Shown: positions 8,282 to 16,953, numbered from the stretch's first letter. The stretch is DNA of 64,000 nucleotides from Bacteroidota bacterium (GCA_018266915.1 JAFDZM010000091.1:22438-86437); one strand, 5' to 3'. Numbers and translations: made by a program. Notes: a model not told the origin generated them from the letters alone.

Positions 8282-8761
8282 TTAGTTTTCAGGTATTACT
8301 AATTGTTGTTGCTCTTTCACAGTTTCCAGTACTATAGTGGTGCGGGTGCTCAGTATGTTTGGTATCCGGCTAAAGCTGTTGCGCATCAGGTGCACCAGGG
8401 TTGATGAATCATAAGTACGCACCTTAACCAGGTAACAGTCATCGCCGGCTATGTGGTGCACTTCCTGTACTTCGGGTATTTTGGCCAGTGCTTCTGCGGT
8501 GTCTGTGCATCCTGGTCCGTCGCTTGCTTTCATAAAAATAAAGGCCAGCATTTTTTGCTGCAGCGCTGCCGGGTTAATGCGGGTTGTGTATTGCTGTATC
8601 ACGCCCTTTTGTTCCAGCTTTTTCACGCGTTCCAGCACACCGGAAGGCGCCATGCCCAGCTCACGCGCCATATCCGCATTACTGATGCGGGCATTTTCCT
8701 GCATCAACCTAAGGATATTCAGGTCAACCTTATCGAGCACTAATTCTGTTTCAGTTATCAT
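8282..8761 (-). CDS. Lrp/AsnC-family transcriptional regulator
   Basis: 159 residues. N-terminal winged HTH (about 10-60: DLNILRLMQENARISNADMA, then PSGVLERVKKLEQKGVI) followed by the RAM/AsnC ligand-binding domain (about 72-150: KMLAFIFMKA, VQEVHHIAGDDCYLVKVRT). Full length for the family. First gene of a two-gene unit with the EamA transporter, so it probably senses an amino acid and sets exporter expression. The amino acid cannot be read from the sequence. Confidence 0.9.
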   Translation of the reverse strand: MITETELVLDKVDLNILRLMQENARISNADMARELGMAPSGVLERVKKLEQKGVIQQYTTRINPAALQQKMLAFIFMKASDGPGCTDTAEALAKIPEVQEVHHIAGDDCYLVKVRTYDSSTLVHLMRNSFSRIPNILSTRTTIVLETVKEQQQLVIPEN

Positions 8762-8952
8762 ACAGTAAATTTACCTATTTGTAGAATATAATTCAAAATT
8801 ATGTTTAATAAAATGAATTTAATTCGACAAAACTATTGCTTATGTGTTTAAACGTATAAATGGATAAGTCGGTTCAGTATTTTAGTTGATGGCAAATCAG
8901 CTATCAACTAATTATTTAATATTTTGTATATTAGATTAATATTAAGCTATTT

Positions 8953-9483
8953 ATGAAAAGGAATGGATGGATCGCCATATGTTTAATAGGAATGTTGTTT
9001 TTAGGGTGCAGTAAATCAAAAGTAAAACCCGGCAATACTGATCCGCAGACAGCAACCAGTCCTAAAACAGCGCCCGATAATTACATTAAAACATATACTG
9101 ATGGTACCAGCCTGCTGGCATTATGGAAGCCGTTATCAGGTCATAACGAATACTATAATAAGTATGGAGTTTTATTAGGGGTACAAAAAGTTGATGCTTC
9201 TTCATTGAGCCAGATTCAATTTATTGATACTGCTAACTTTCAGGAAACCCCGGGTCTTGGTCCCCAGATAAACGGAAGTTATTACATGAATGCGAAAAAC
9301 GATATAAGCTATATCAATTTTGCAAGCGATGAAGGGTATAATATCTATGCCATCGACACCTTGTCATCTAATAAACTCACTATTACGCAAATCAATAAGT
9401 ATCCGGAAGGAATTCCATTTAATCTAAACGGTGCTAATTATACGGCTTACGAGTGGGTGATCACTGCTAATTTCTATAAATAA
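8953..9483 (+). CDS. Hypothetical lipoprotein
   Basis: 176 residues with a short SPII signal ending LFLGCSK (Cys 19), so lipid-anchored outside the inner membrane. After a Pro/Thr-rich linker the mature part is predicted beta-rich (SYYMNAKNDISYINFASDE, YEWVITANFYK). It looks like the small lipocalin-like or DUF-type lipoproteins common in Bacteroidota, but I do not recognise the family. The upstream region (8762-8952), shared with the divergent Lrp gene, is very AT-rich. Confidence 0.7.
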   Translation: MKRNGWIAICLIGMLFLGCSKSKVKPGNTDPQTATSPKTAPDNYIKTYTDGTSLLALWKPLSGHNEYYNKYGVLLGVQKVDASSLSQIQFIDTANFQETPGLGPQINGSYYMNAKNDISYINFASDEGYNIYAIDTLSSNKLTITQINKYPEGIPFNLNGANYTAYEWVITANFYK

Positions 9484-9601
9484 AAAATATCTCCAGTTTG
9501 CCGGAATCTTTATCGGACCTCTTAACTGCATCTTCAATAATTAGAGCTTTTTGCAATATTTTTTGCTCCTTTTTTAAACCTTCGTTAACCAGGGCAGTCA
9601 T
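9467..9601 (-). CDS. Possible 44-residue charged peptide
   Basis: Minus-strand frame from ATG at 9601 to a stop at 9467-9469, overlapping the end of the lipoprotein gene by 17 bp. The product is amphipathic and Lys/Glu-rich (EGLKKEQKILQKALIIEDAV), as in a short coiled coil. Codon usage looks plausible, but there is no homology I recognise and no promoter I can point to. It may be a chance frame or a gene remnant. Confidence 0.25.
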   Translation of the reverse strand: MTALVNEGLKKEQKILQKALIIEDAVKRSDKDSGKLEIFFIYRN

Positions 9602-9667
9602 AATGATAAATAGCAGGAAAAATAATTAACCTGCTGATAACCATTTAATTATTAAAAATATTGTCTT

Positions 9668-9811
9668 ATGGAAACCTTGAAAAACCTCAAAAATGATTTA
9701 CACCATGTGTTTATCGACGGCGACGCTAAAAGTGTGCAATTGGCCCGTGTGTTTATGTTGTTAGATATTCCTTTAATGTTTATAGTGTTGCTGGTTTGTC
9801 ACTTTGTTTAA
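9668..9811 (+). CDS. Small membrane protein (47 aa)
   Basis: Short ATG frame encoding 47 residues: a polar N-terminus (METLKNLKNDLHHVFIDGD) followed by one hydrophobic helix (about 28-46: MLLDIPLMFIVLLVCHF) and a stop. A single-TM, N-in topology is likely. It precedes the EcsC-like gene by 63 bp on the same strand and could share its transcript. Codons resemble those of neighbouring genes. Function unknown. Confidence 0.5.
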   Translation: METLKNLKNDLHHVFIDGDAKSVQLARVFMLLDIPLMFIVLLVCHFV

Positions 9812-9874
9812 TCATTCAGCCACCTGACAACAATAAGCGAAAAATGATGTTATACAAATAACATTATTACCATT

Positions 9875-10435
9875 ATGGACAGCTTAAAACAGACCATATC
9901 CAATATCCGGCTCAGCTTTGACGACATGCAGCAGGATACTTTCAGGAAAATATTTACCAATATCGACCAGCTTGGTATTAAACAGGGAGTTGATAAGTTG
10001 GGACTGGAACGATTTATAGAGCAATGTGCGCGTCTATCCGCTACTACCGGAGTTATCTCAGGCGGTGGCGGAGCGCTCACAATGGCAATCGGCATTCCTT
10101 TCGATTTTATTAATATGCTTACGCAGCAGATCAGGGTTACGCTGGGCATTATGTATTATAACCGTGGTACTTATCATATCACCTTCGACGAATTTGTATC
10201 GATCATGGCGGCAGCTATGCAGGTAGAAGCCGGTATTGTGATCACTAAAAATATATTAGAGCGCGGATCTGAACGCATATTGCTGCGCCTGGGCTCAAAA
10301 ACAGCCGCACGATTGATTCCTGTTGTAGGAGCAGTAATTAGCGGAACTACCAATTATTTATTCATCAAACGTATGGCTGAATCGGTGAAAAGGTTGCAAC
10401 CTCGTTTTCAGCCGATGACGGTGCATTTGGATTGA
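9875..10435 (+). CDS. EcsC-like protein
   Basis: 186 residues. The Gly-rich central stretch TTGVISGGGGALTMAIGIPF, the following FDFINMLTQQIRVTLGIMYY helix, and a second Gly/Ala-rich segment (VGAVISGTTNYLFIKRMAE) are the layout of EcsC-family proteins, a poorly understood helical, membrane-associated family. No signal peptide. It is the last gene of a short plus-strand run with the 47-residue membrane protein. The next gene is convergent. Confidence 0.7.
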   Translation: MDSLKQTISNIRLSFDDMQQDTFRKIFTNIDQLGIKQGVDKLGLERFIEQCARLSATTGVISGGGGALTMAIGIPFDFINMLTQQIRVTLGIMYYNRGTYHITFDEFVSIMAAAMQVEAGIVITKNILERGSERILLRLGSKTAARLIPVVGAVISGTTNYLFIKRMAESVKRLQPRFQPMTVHLD

Positions 10436-10443
10436 GACTATGG

Positions 10444-10707
10444 TTAACTTTTTTTGCCTTTTATTTTGGGTATAACTAAAATAGCCCTGTTAACCAATTT
10501 ATAGAAACCAACCAACGCGCCAAAAAACACTATTGATATTATTACATAAACGGGAATAAAGTAAATATTGGATTTTGACGAAATTCCCCAATAATGCTTT
10601 AATATAAATAGTAATAAGTAAACTAATCCGCTGGCTAAATTGTAAACAATTATCAATTTTAAAATTAATCCCGGCCAATATCTTGATTTAGAAGCCTTAT
10701 CATTCAT
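10444..10707 (-). CDS. Hypothetical two-TM membrane protein
   Basis: 87 residues with two hydrophobic helices (about 13-33 and 48-68) and basic ends (NDKASKSRYW, KIKGKKS), suggesting both termini in the cytoplasm. No family recognised. It ends 8 bp from the convergent EcsC-like gene. AT content is higher than in neighbouring genes. Confidence 0.55.
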   Translation of the reverse strand: MNDKASKSRYWPGLILKLIIVYNLASGLVYLLLFILKHYWGISSKSNIYFIPVYVIISIVFFGALVGFYKLVNRAILVIPKIKGKKS

Positions 10708-10809
10708 TACAATTTGCTTTGAAAATTAGTAGCCCTTTCCGCTCTTGTTGGTGACAACGGAGACTATATACGTGATCGACCATGAAGTTGTTTTTACCTA
10801 ATCGATAAA

Positions 10810-11262
10810 TCAATGAGTATCTCGCTTTGCTCTTGTATATCGAAATATTTTTCCCATTGGAGGCTTATCTTCCATTCCTTCAAATGCTCCTTTTGGATAG
10901 CTGGGCTTAACATAAAATTGTCCGGTAACAATAATGCCCGTCTTCCATGCAATAGAATCATTCTCTGGATTCCACATTGAGGTGTCTGCCGGTTCTATAT
11001 ATATACAGTAATTAAGAACATTCTCCAAATTTTGATCTTTCAATCTAACCCATTCCGGACATGCACATCCCACACTTATAAATCGTAATCTTAAAGTCTG
11101 AACGTTATTCTCCAAAGTATTTGTGGAATCCCATAACATTTTAGGAATTGTTTTTTTAGCTGTAACTTTTTTAGGAGGGCAATCGGTTTTTTTTTTGTTT
11201 TGACAACACGAAAAAACTGTTATAAGTGAGAGCAATAATGCAAGCGATTTCAATTTCATCAA
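10810..11262 (-). CDS. Hypothetical Cys-containing lipoprotein
   Basis: 150 residues, SPII signal ending VFSCCQ, so exported and lipid-anchored. A Lys-rich linker (KKKTDCPPKKVTAKKTIPK) precedes a beta-rich domain with RFISVGCACPEW and GIIVTGQFYVKPSYPKGAF, and it ends FRYTRAKRD. The CAC motif and further cysteines suggest a disulfide or metal site. Family not recognised. Preceded by AT-rich DNA; separate from the zinc-finger gene upstream. Confidence 0.6.
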   Translation of the reverse strand: MMKLKSLALLLSLITVFSCCQNKKKTDCPPKKVTAKKTIPKMLWDSTNTLENNVQTLRLRFISVGCACPEWVRLKDQNLENVLNYCIYIEPADTSMWNPENDSIAWKTGIIVTGQFYVKPSYPKGAFEGMEDKPPMGKIFRYTRAKRDTH

Positions 11263-11339
11263 AAAGTATTTTTTAGTTTTTTACTTTTAGGTTTTTGCTC
11301 TCTACCCTTGTTGGGTTGTCACTAACAAGCACTGCATTA

Positions 11340-11609
11340 TTAATATTCCGCAAATTCCTCATCCACATAACACCACAGCCATCTTTCACCCGGCTCCGCA
11401 GAAATAACTACCGGATGGCCGGCTTCATGTGCATGTTTTGAAGCATGTTTGGCTGGCGAACTATCGCAGCAAAGCGTAACGCCACAGGTTTGACAAGTAC
11501 GCAGATGCACCCACTGTCCGCCGTGTTTAATGCATTCTTCGCATACATATTCTTTTGGATGCTTTAGTTTTTTGATGGCTGCAAGATGTTCGCAGACTTT
11601 ATCTTCCAT
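11340..11609 (-). CDS. UBP-type zinc-finger protein
   Basis: 89 residues that are almost entirely a ZnF-UBP domain. Cys/His pairs are in order: C6/H8, C28-x2-C31 (VCEECIKHGG), C41-x2-C44 (CQTCGVTLCC), then H55, H59 and H65 (KHASKHAHEAGHP). In eukaryotes this fold binds the C-terminus of ubiquitin; bacteria lack ubiquitin, so its ligand here is unknown. The gene follows, on the same strand, the receiver/reductase fusion and the CNB-domain kinase. This trio recurs in bacteria, so a shared redox or nitrosative-stress pathway is plausible. A hairpin repeat separates it from the fusion gene. Confidence 0.82.
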   Translation of the reverse strand: MEDKVCEHLAAIKKLKHPKEYVCEECIKHGGQWVHLRTCQTCGVTLCCDSSPAKHASKHAHEAGHPVVISAEPGERWLWCYVDEEFAEY

Positions 11610-11645
11610 AGGGTTTTATTGAATCTTAAAGATAGGAAATAACCA

Positions 11646-11759
11646 TGTCATTTCGAACGATAGAGAGAAATCTTATACGTCTTGCAAAGTCTGCGAGTCG
11701 CTTGTATAAGATTTCTCCTCGCGCCGCTTCCGCAGGCCGTTTGCTCGTTCGAAATGACA
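11646..11759. repeat. TGTCATTTCGA palindromic element, copy 1
   Basis: TGTCATTTCGAACGA (11646-11660) is exactly matched by its complement at 11745-11759, and the inner GAGAAATCTTATAC (11665-11678) by GTATAAGATTTCTC (11704-11717). Two further copies with the same outer and inner motifs are at 27411-27545 and 56850-56990. Confidence 0.88.
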
Positions 11760-11776
11760 GGGTGGTGGAAAAGATT

Positions 11777-13438
11777 TTACACTTCCGCCAAATACTTATG
11801 CACAAAGCTTATCGCCATTGAGCCTTCGCCTACTGCGGATGCTACACGGTTCATCGCTCCGGCACGAACATCGCCTGCGGCAAATACGCCCGGGCAGCTG
11901 GTTTCCAGTAAGTATGGGTCGCGGTGAAGCTTCCATATTTTTTTGAAATTGTCGTAAGCAGCCAGGTCGCGGCCGGTTTCGATAAACTCCTTGTTGTTTT
12001 TAATGATGTCGAGCTTTATCCAATCGGTAAATGGTTTTGCGCCGATGAAAATGTATAAGGCATTGGCATCATAATCTTTTTTCTCTTTTGTTTTTACATT
12101 GAGCAGCGTCAGCTTTTCGAGATGGGCGTTGCCGCAAGCTTTGCATACTTCTGTATTTGGAAGCACTTCGATATTTGGCGAGTTTTTGATCTGATCGATC
12201 AGGTATGCCGACATGGTTGCTGTCAGATCCTCCCGGCGAATGATTATAAATACTTGTCGCGCAAATTTTGACAGGTACATAGCGGCCTGCCCGGCTGAGT
12301 TACCGCCGCCGATAACAAACACATCCTTATCCTTGCAGGCGCTGGCCTCGGTAGTGGCCGCACCGTAATACACGCCAGCCCCGGTGAAGTTATCTACGCC
12401 TTCCACCTCCAGCTTACGGTAGTCGACCCCGGTAGTAATTACAACCGAACGGCTCATGATGTGAGGCCCGTCATCAAGGATGATCTTTTTGTAGCCATCT
12501 TTCTCGCGTATATCGTTTACTGAGTGCGGTGAAAGGAATTGCGCACCTAACCGTGTAGCCTGGCTTATGGCACGCCGTGTCAGATCAGCTCCGCTTAAAC
12601 CTGCCGGGAAACCAAGATAGTTTTCGATGCGCGAACTAGTTCCGGCTTGCCCACCCGGTGCCCTGCGCTCTATCAGTAGGGTTTTCAAACCTTCTGATGA
12701 ACCATAAACGGCAGCAGCCAGGCCTGCAGGTCCTGCACCGATGATAACCACGTCATAGATATCATTTTCTATCTCAGGCTTTAAACCTGCTTTCTCGGCT
12801 ATCTGACGTATGGTTGGCTGGCAGGCGCATTCGCCGCTTTCAAAAACAATCACCGGCAGGGCAGTCCTGTCCAGGTTGTTGGATTCGAGTAATGCTTTGG
12901 CGTCCGGGTTGCTTTCGATATCAAACCATCGGTAGGGGATAAGGTTCCCTGCCAGGTAGTCCTTTATCTCGTGCGATTTTGGGTTGTATTGATAGCCAAT
13001 AAGCTTGATGCCCTTAAAATCGGGTGTGTAATGGCTTTGCCAGTCGTCCAGCAAATCATTAATCACCGGGTACAGTTTTTCTTCAGGCGGGTTCCAGGGC
13101 TTGGTCAGATAATAATCAAGCTGAACCACATTAATAGCCTTAATTGCTGCCACAGTATCTGAATAGGCGGTAAGCAGTACCCGTTTAGCATCAGGATATA
13201 ATTTGATAGCTTTTTGCAGAAAATCTACCCCTTCCATTTCAGGCATACGCTGATCGACAAGAAACATCGCCACCGGGTCACCGGCATTTTTCATCTCCAC
13301 AAGCGCTTCTAATGCCTCCTTTGCAGAAGTAGTGCTGATGATCTTGTATTCGGAATTATATTGCGATTTCAGGTCGCGGTTTATGGCACGCAATACCTGA
13401 GGGTCGTCATCTATTGAAAATATTATGGGCTTGATCAT
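11777..13438 (-). CDS. Receiver + thioredoxin-reductase-like flavoprotein fusion
   Basis: 553 residues. N-terminal receiver (1-125) with pocket D10-D12, phospho-acceptor D62 (LVDQRMPEMEG) and K113. A small thioredoxin-like linker domain follows (about 140-220, GECAC at 203-206), then an FAD/NAD(P)H module: FAD GAGPAG (234-239), PGGQAGTSSRIENYLGF, NAD(P)H GGGNSAG (377-383), and the C-terminal PGVFAAGDVR FAD motif. Where TrxR carries its redox CxxC, this protein reads GAATTEASAC (359-368), so the canonical dithiol is missing and electrons must go elsewhere. Its kinase partner is probably the CNB histidine kinase encoded 155 bp upstream. Confidence 0.88.
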   Translation of the reverse strand: MIKPIIFSIDDDPQVLRAINRDLKSQYNSEYKIISTTSAKEALEALVEMKNAGDPVAMFLVDQRMPEMEGVDFLQKAIKLYPDAKRVLLTAYSDTVAAIKAINVVQLDYYLTKPWNPPEEKLYPVINDLLDDWQSHYTPDFKGIKLIGYQYNPKSHEIKDYLAGNLIPYRWFDIESNPDAKALLESNNLDRTALPVIVFESGECACQPTIRQIAEKAGLKPEIENDIYDVVIIGAGPAGLAAAVYGSSEGLKTLLIERRAPGGQAGTSSRIENYLGFPAGLSGADLTRRAISQATRLGAQFLSPHSVNDIREKDGYKKIILDDGPHIMSRSVVITTGVDYRKLEVEGVDNFTGAGVYYGAATTEASACKDKDVFVIGGGNSAGQAAMYLSKFARQVFIIIRREDLTATMSAYLIDQIKNSPNIEVLPNTEVCKACGNAHLEKLTLLNVKTKEKKDYDANALYIFIGAKPFTDWIKLDIIKNNKEFIETGRDLAAYDNFKKIWKLHRDPYLLETSCPGVFAAGDVRAGAMNRVASAVGEGSMAISFVHKYLAEV

Positions 13439-13440
13439 GG

Positions 13441-13590
13441 TAGTTGGTTTGGTTAGTTAGTTAAGTGGTTGAATAGTTAAGTGGTTAAGTAGTTGATTGT
13501 GTTAACTGGGTAGTAAGTAGTTGATTTTTCATTTGACCAATTTTTTAACTATTCAACCATTTAACTAGTCAACTATTTAACCGCTCACCA
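13441..13590. repeat. Hairpin repeat of the TTAACCACTTAACC family (copy 2)
   Basis: The left arm has GGTTAAGTAGTTGAT at 13483-13497, identical to copy 1. GGTTGAATAGTTAA (13467-13480) is matched by its complement at 13545-13558. It fills the gap between the kinase and flavoprotein genes, as copy 1 fills the cysE-cysM gap. Confidence 0.8.
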
Positions 13591-13592
13591 AG

Positions 13593-14993
13593 CTACCCAT
13601 CAATAGGGAAACATACTACAAACGCGGTATGTCCCGGTTCTGATATAACTTTGATAGATCCGTTGTGCTGCTGAACTATGCGTTGCACCACTTCCAGACC
13701 CATGCCGGTACCTTTTCCCATTTCTTTTGTTGTAAAAAACGGATCGAAGATACGTGAGCATATTTCTTCAGGTATACCCTGGCCATTGTCGGCAATGGTG
13801 ACCTGCACAAATTCTTTGTCTTTTTCTGTTTTAATGGTTAATACTCCCTTGCCGTTAGGCTCCATTGCATCAATAGCATTGTCTATCAGGTTGGTCCACA
13901 CCTGGTTTAGTTCGCCTATCTGGGCTTTTACCGGTGGCAAGGATTCGTCAAATTCCTTCACGATGCTAATATTACCCTTCTTGATCCGGTAAATAAGCAT
14001 TTGCAGGGTATTTTTTATGCCGATGCGTATATCGGCATATTGTTTTTCCTGCCCCTGGTCCATGTGGGTATAGGTTTTTACCGAATTGACCAGCGTGGCA
14101 ATGCGACGGGCCGATTCGCCAATGTCCTGTACCATCCGGTCAGTAACCAGCAGGGTGTTCATCCAGTTAAATACCGGTTCAAGGAATTGTTCAGGGATAT
14201 GTTTTCTGAACGATTCTACATCTTTTAGCCCTATGCCAAACTCGACAAAGTTTTCTACCAGTTCAGGATCATAATTAAACGCCATTTCATCAAACAGATC
14301 CGTTAGCTCATCTTCTTTATCTGCACGTTCACGAATGGTAAGATTAACATCCTGCCTTGCTGTTAAAAAGCGAAAAAATTCGTTGCTGACTGCATCCACT
14401 TGGTCAGGCTCCATCCGGATAGCAATCATGGCTTTAAAAGTAGCTGGTTCCATTTGCAGGTGTTTCAATAGCGATTCTGAGTCACGCACAATGGCCGAAG
14501 CCGGGTTGTTCAACTCGTGTGTCAGGCCGGCAGATAATTTACCCAATGCCAGCATTTTCTCGTTTTGCTGTTGCAAGGCGGTAAAAGTGCGGACACGGTT
14601 GGTCATCACATGAACCAGGGCCTGCGTAAGCTCAAAATGATGCCTGATCATTTCTTCAATCTTATTCATCGGGAAGGTCATGATCTGCGTTACGCCGATG
14701 GTGCGCCCGTAACCGGTACTTACAGTTGCCCGCGAATAAGGCATGTATCCAGTGATACTGCCGGGTTTAAAATCGCCCAATTCTCGCTTTACGCCACCAA
14801 TCGGTACATACAGGCGCAGTTTACCGCTAATTATAAAGTGCGTACCTTTTATAGGCTGACCTGGTTCGGCCAGCAATTCGCCATCTTCGTATTCGATACA
14901 ATCGCTCTGGCCGATCAGCCATTGCAGTTGGTCTTCAGGCACATCTACCAGTGCCTCAAATGTTTTAAATAATGCAGGTGTACATTCTACCAT
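13593..14993 (-). CDS. Soluble histidine kinase with cyclic-nucleotide-binding domain
   Basis: 466 residues. The N-terminal CNB/CRP-like beta-roll (about 10-125: EDGELLAEPGQPIKGTHFII, GDFKPGSITGYM) is followed by a DHp helix with H159 in LSAGLTHELNNPAS, then a HATPase with N box NLIDNAIDAM, G1 DNGQGIPE and G2 GTGMGLEVVQ. No membrane helix, so it is a cytosolic sensor. It is first in a minus-strand cluster with the receiver/reductase fusion (its likely target) and the UBP zinc finger. The CNB domain may bind a nucleotide or another ligand; the sequence does not say which. Confidence 0.88.
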   Translation of the reverse strand: MVECTPALFKTFEALVDVPEDQLQWLIGQSDCIEYEDGELLAEPGQPIKGTHFIISGKLRLYVPIGGVKRELGDFKPGSITGYMPYSRATVSTGYGRTIGVTQIMTFPMNKIEEMIRHHFELTQALVHVMTNRVRTFTALQQQNEKMLALGKLSAGLTHELNNPASAIVRDSESLLKHLQMEPATFKAMIAIRMEPDQVDAVSNEFFRFLTARQDVNLTIRERADKEDELTDLFDEMAFNYDPELVENFVEFGIGLKDVESFRKHIPEQFLEPVFNWMNTLLVTDRMVQDIGESARRIATLVNSVKTYTHMDQGQEKQYADIRIGIKNTLQMLIYRIKKGNISIVKEFDESLPPVKAQIGELNQVWTNLIDNAIDAMEPNGKGVLTIKTEKDKEFVQVTIADNGQGIPEEICSRIFDPFFTTKEMGKGTGMGLEVVQRIVQQHNGSIKVISEPGHTAFVVCFPIDG

Positions 14994-15065
14994 GCGTTAA
15001 AATTAGATATTTTTAGCCAGAGGATGATGCAGAAAGCGTTAATAATGAAATTGGGATGAAGATTC

Positions 15066-15653
15066 TTATTGTTTTGTCAACCCTAATACGAATTTGGCAA
15101 ATTCATCGCCATCGTAGCTTGCTTTGCCGGCGTGATTGAATACCACTAATCCGCGTTTGTCTATTACTAATGTTGTAGGGATGGTACCTGAATAAAAAGT
15201 AGTTGGCAAACCATCCAGGTTACCACCATAAACCGGTATATTATATCCGCTGCTTTTCATAAATGCCGACGAATTATTTAGCCGGTTATCTACATCCACA
15301 GACAGAAATACAATACCCGGATCATTTTTTACTTTCTCGTAAAACTCATTTACCGATGGCATTTCGGCGCGGCACGGCGGGCACCATGTGGCCCAGAAAT
15401 TAATAAAAACCACTTTGCCTTTTTGCTGCTGCAGGTCTATCGTTTTGCCGTCAACAGTTTGTACGGTCATAGCCGGGGCAGGCATCAGTTTTTCACCAGG
15501 TTTTATTGTTGGTATTTTGGGATTATAAAAACCGAGCGACATCAACCCCATTATTGCCCATGTACGTGCCTTAATGCTGAATATCAGTGCAGCAGTAATA
15601 AGGGTTAATACAACTGTGACAATATCAGAAAAGGTGATTTTTTTGAACCGCAT
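15066..15653 (-). CDS. TlpA/ResA-like membrane-anchored thioredoxin
   Basis: 195 residues. An N-terminal membrane anchor (about 10-45, unusually long) precedes a periplasmic thioredoxin fold with the active site WCPPC (C91, C94) and the cis-Pro loop GTIPTTLVID. It reduces disulfides outside the membrane, typically for cytochrome maturation or stress defence. It lies just upstream of the CNB-kinase cluster on the same strand (72-bp gap), so it could join that redox group, although a separate promoter is possible. Confidence 0.87.
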   Translation of the reverse strand: MRFKKITFSDIVTVVLTLITAALIFSIKARTWAIMGLMSLGFYNPKIPTIKPGEKLMPAPAMTVQTVDGKTIDLQQQKGKVVFINFWATWCPPCRAEMPSVNEFYEKVKNDPGIVFLSVDVDNRLNNSSAFMKSSGYNIPVYGGNLDGLPTTFYSGTIPTTLVIDKRGLVVFNHAGKASYDGDEFAKFVLGLTKQ

Positions 15654-15689
15654 AGATGGTAGTAGTTAAGCAACGCAATTTACATCCAT

Positions 15690-16688
15690 CTATGATATGT
15701 TCGACATTTTGCTGTGGATTTTTTGGTGAAGGGTATTAAAAAACATAGTCCGGTCCTTCTCACCAACACGGCTGATCTGGGCCGATTTGCGGATGATATT
15801 TTGCAGGTTGCGGAAGGTATAACCGCAAAAGTTTTGGTCCAGTGTTGAAGTGAAATTAAGACCGTTATGGTTCAGACAGGTGATCTGACGTTGATCACTG
15901 TTGACAAAAATGGTATTGTCGCCGATAAGGCATTCATTTACAAAAATATCATAGGCAGATGCGTTAAATGCGGGTTGATGACCGTATAGAAACTTTTTAC
16001 CAGCTTCGGCTTGTAGCTCGAGTTGATTAAGCAGTTCATCCAATTGCTCATAAACTTTTGTGAGAATGTGCTTGTCAGCGAATACATTCGACTGCCGGTA
16101 AAATTCAATCTGCCTTATAGTGCTATGCACATTCTCTTCGTTCCATATCTCGGTTGAGTTGATCTGGTTATAAACGTTGATAATCTTCAGGGCCAGTTCA
16201 GCGCTTTTTTCGTCTATTTCTTCGCCGGTAAATTGCTGTTTTGCCAGTTCCGGGTAACTCATCAATGTGCGTTTCCAGAAAAAGAATTTAAATGCCCGTA
16301 ACTCCGGAAAAGGCATAAAATGGAATATCGGGATATCCTTATTGTAATAATACAAATGGGCATTGGATAGTGATTGAAACAATTCGAGATTGTGGGCCAC
16401 ATCAGTCAGGTACTCATTAAATCCGAATGAGGCGTTATCTACTTTATTGCCCGAAAAAATGACCGTATTGGTTTGTATCAGCAATAACTGATCGAGTGAG
16501 ATATGATATTTGTTGCATATCACCCGCAACTCGTCAAGCGCAATGGTCTTTTCACCCCTGATGCGGCGGTAAGCGCTATCATTACTGATATTAAGTAACT
16601 CAGCAACTTCATCAACCAGCGACAAATGCCCCGGCAGGCGTGACCTGACATGGTTAAACAGCATAGTCTGTACATCACTGGTGTTCAT
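15690..16688 (-). CDS. HTH-domain regulator with large unknown C-terminal domain
   Basis: 332 residues. The N-terminal ~70 residues look like an XRE/BetR-type helix-turn-helix (VAELLNISNDSAYRRIRGEK, then LDELRVICNKYHISLDQLL). The remaining ~260 residues are helical with a repeated Leu/Phe pattern (FFFWKRTLMSYPEL, VYEQLDELLNQLELQ) and no motif I recognise; similar proteins are common in Bacteroidota. It probably senses a signal through the C-terminal domain. 36 bp upstream of the TlpA gene on the same strand, so possibly co-transcribed. The region beyond its start is very AT-rich. Confidence 0.7.
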   Translation of the reverse strand: MNTSDVQTMLFNHVRSRLPGHLSLVDEVAELLNISNDSAYRRIRGEKTIALDELRVICNKYHISLDQLLLIQTNTVIFSGNKVDNASFGFNEYLTDVAHNLELFQSLSNAHLYYYNKDIPIFHFMPFPELRAFKFFFWKRTLMSYPELAKQQFTGEEIDEKSAELALKIINVYNQINSTEIWNEENVHSTIRQIEFYRQSNVFADKHILTKVYEQLDELLNQLELQAEAGKKFLYGHQPAFNASAYDIFVNECLIGDNTIFVNSDQRQITCLNHNGLNFTSTLDQNFCGYTFRNLQNIIRKSAQISRVGEKDRTMFFNTLHQKIHSKMSNIS

Positions 16689-16867
16689 CAGTTAAAATTT
16701 TAGGGGATTTTGGTATTATTTATTAATTGCCGGTTTATTTTTTGCAGAAAATGCAGTTGAAGCAAATAATAATTATTAAATATAGTAATTATTGCAAGTG
16801 AAATACAATAGCTGTTATATATAATTATCGATTGCGTAAAATGATATAAGTATCTGATTTTGTAGTT

Positions 16868-16897
16868 TTTGTGACGGGAAAACATGCCGTAGCTTTA
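16868..16897 (+). promoter_or_regulatory. Promoter for the outer-membrane barrel gene
   Basis: TTTG at 16868-16871, 18-bp spacer, TAGCTTTA -7 element at 16890-16897 (7 of 8 match to TAnnTTTG). The barrel gene starts 57 bp downstream at 16954. Confidence 0.6.
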
Positions 16898-16953
16898 TTC
16901 ATAATATCAGCTGGTATAAAAACAATTATTTATTAACGCTAAAACTTATTATC

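Noticed and set aside
16700..16885. 61-codon minus-strand frame upstream of the HTH gene
   Set aside because: Very AT-rich Asn/Tyr/Ile-heavy product with no start context; it overlaps the promoter of the barrel gene.
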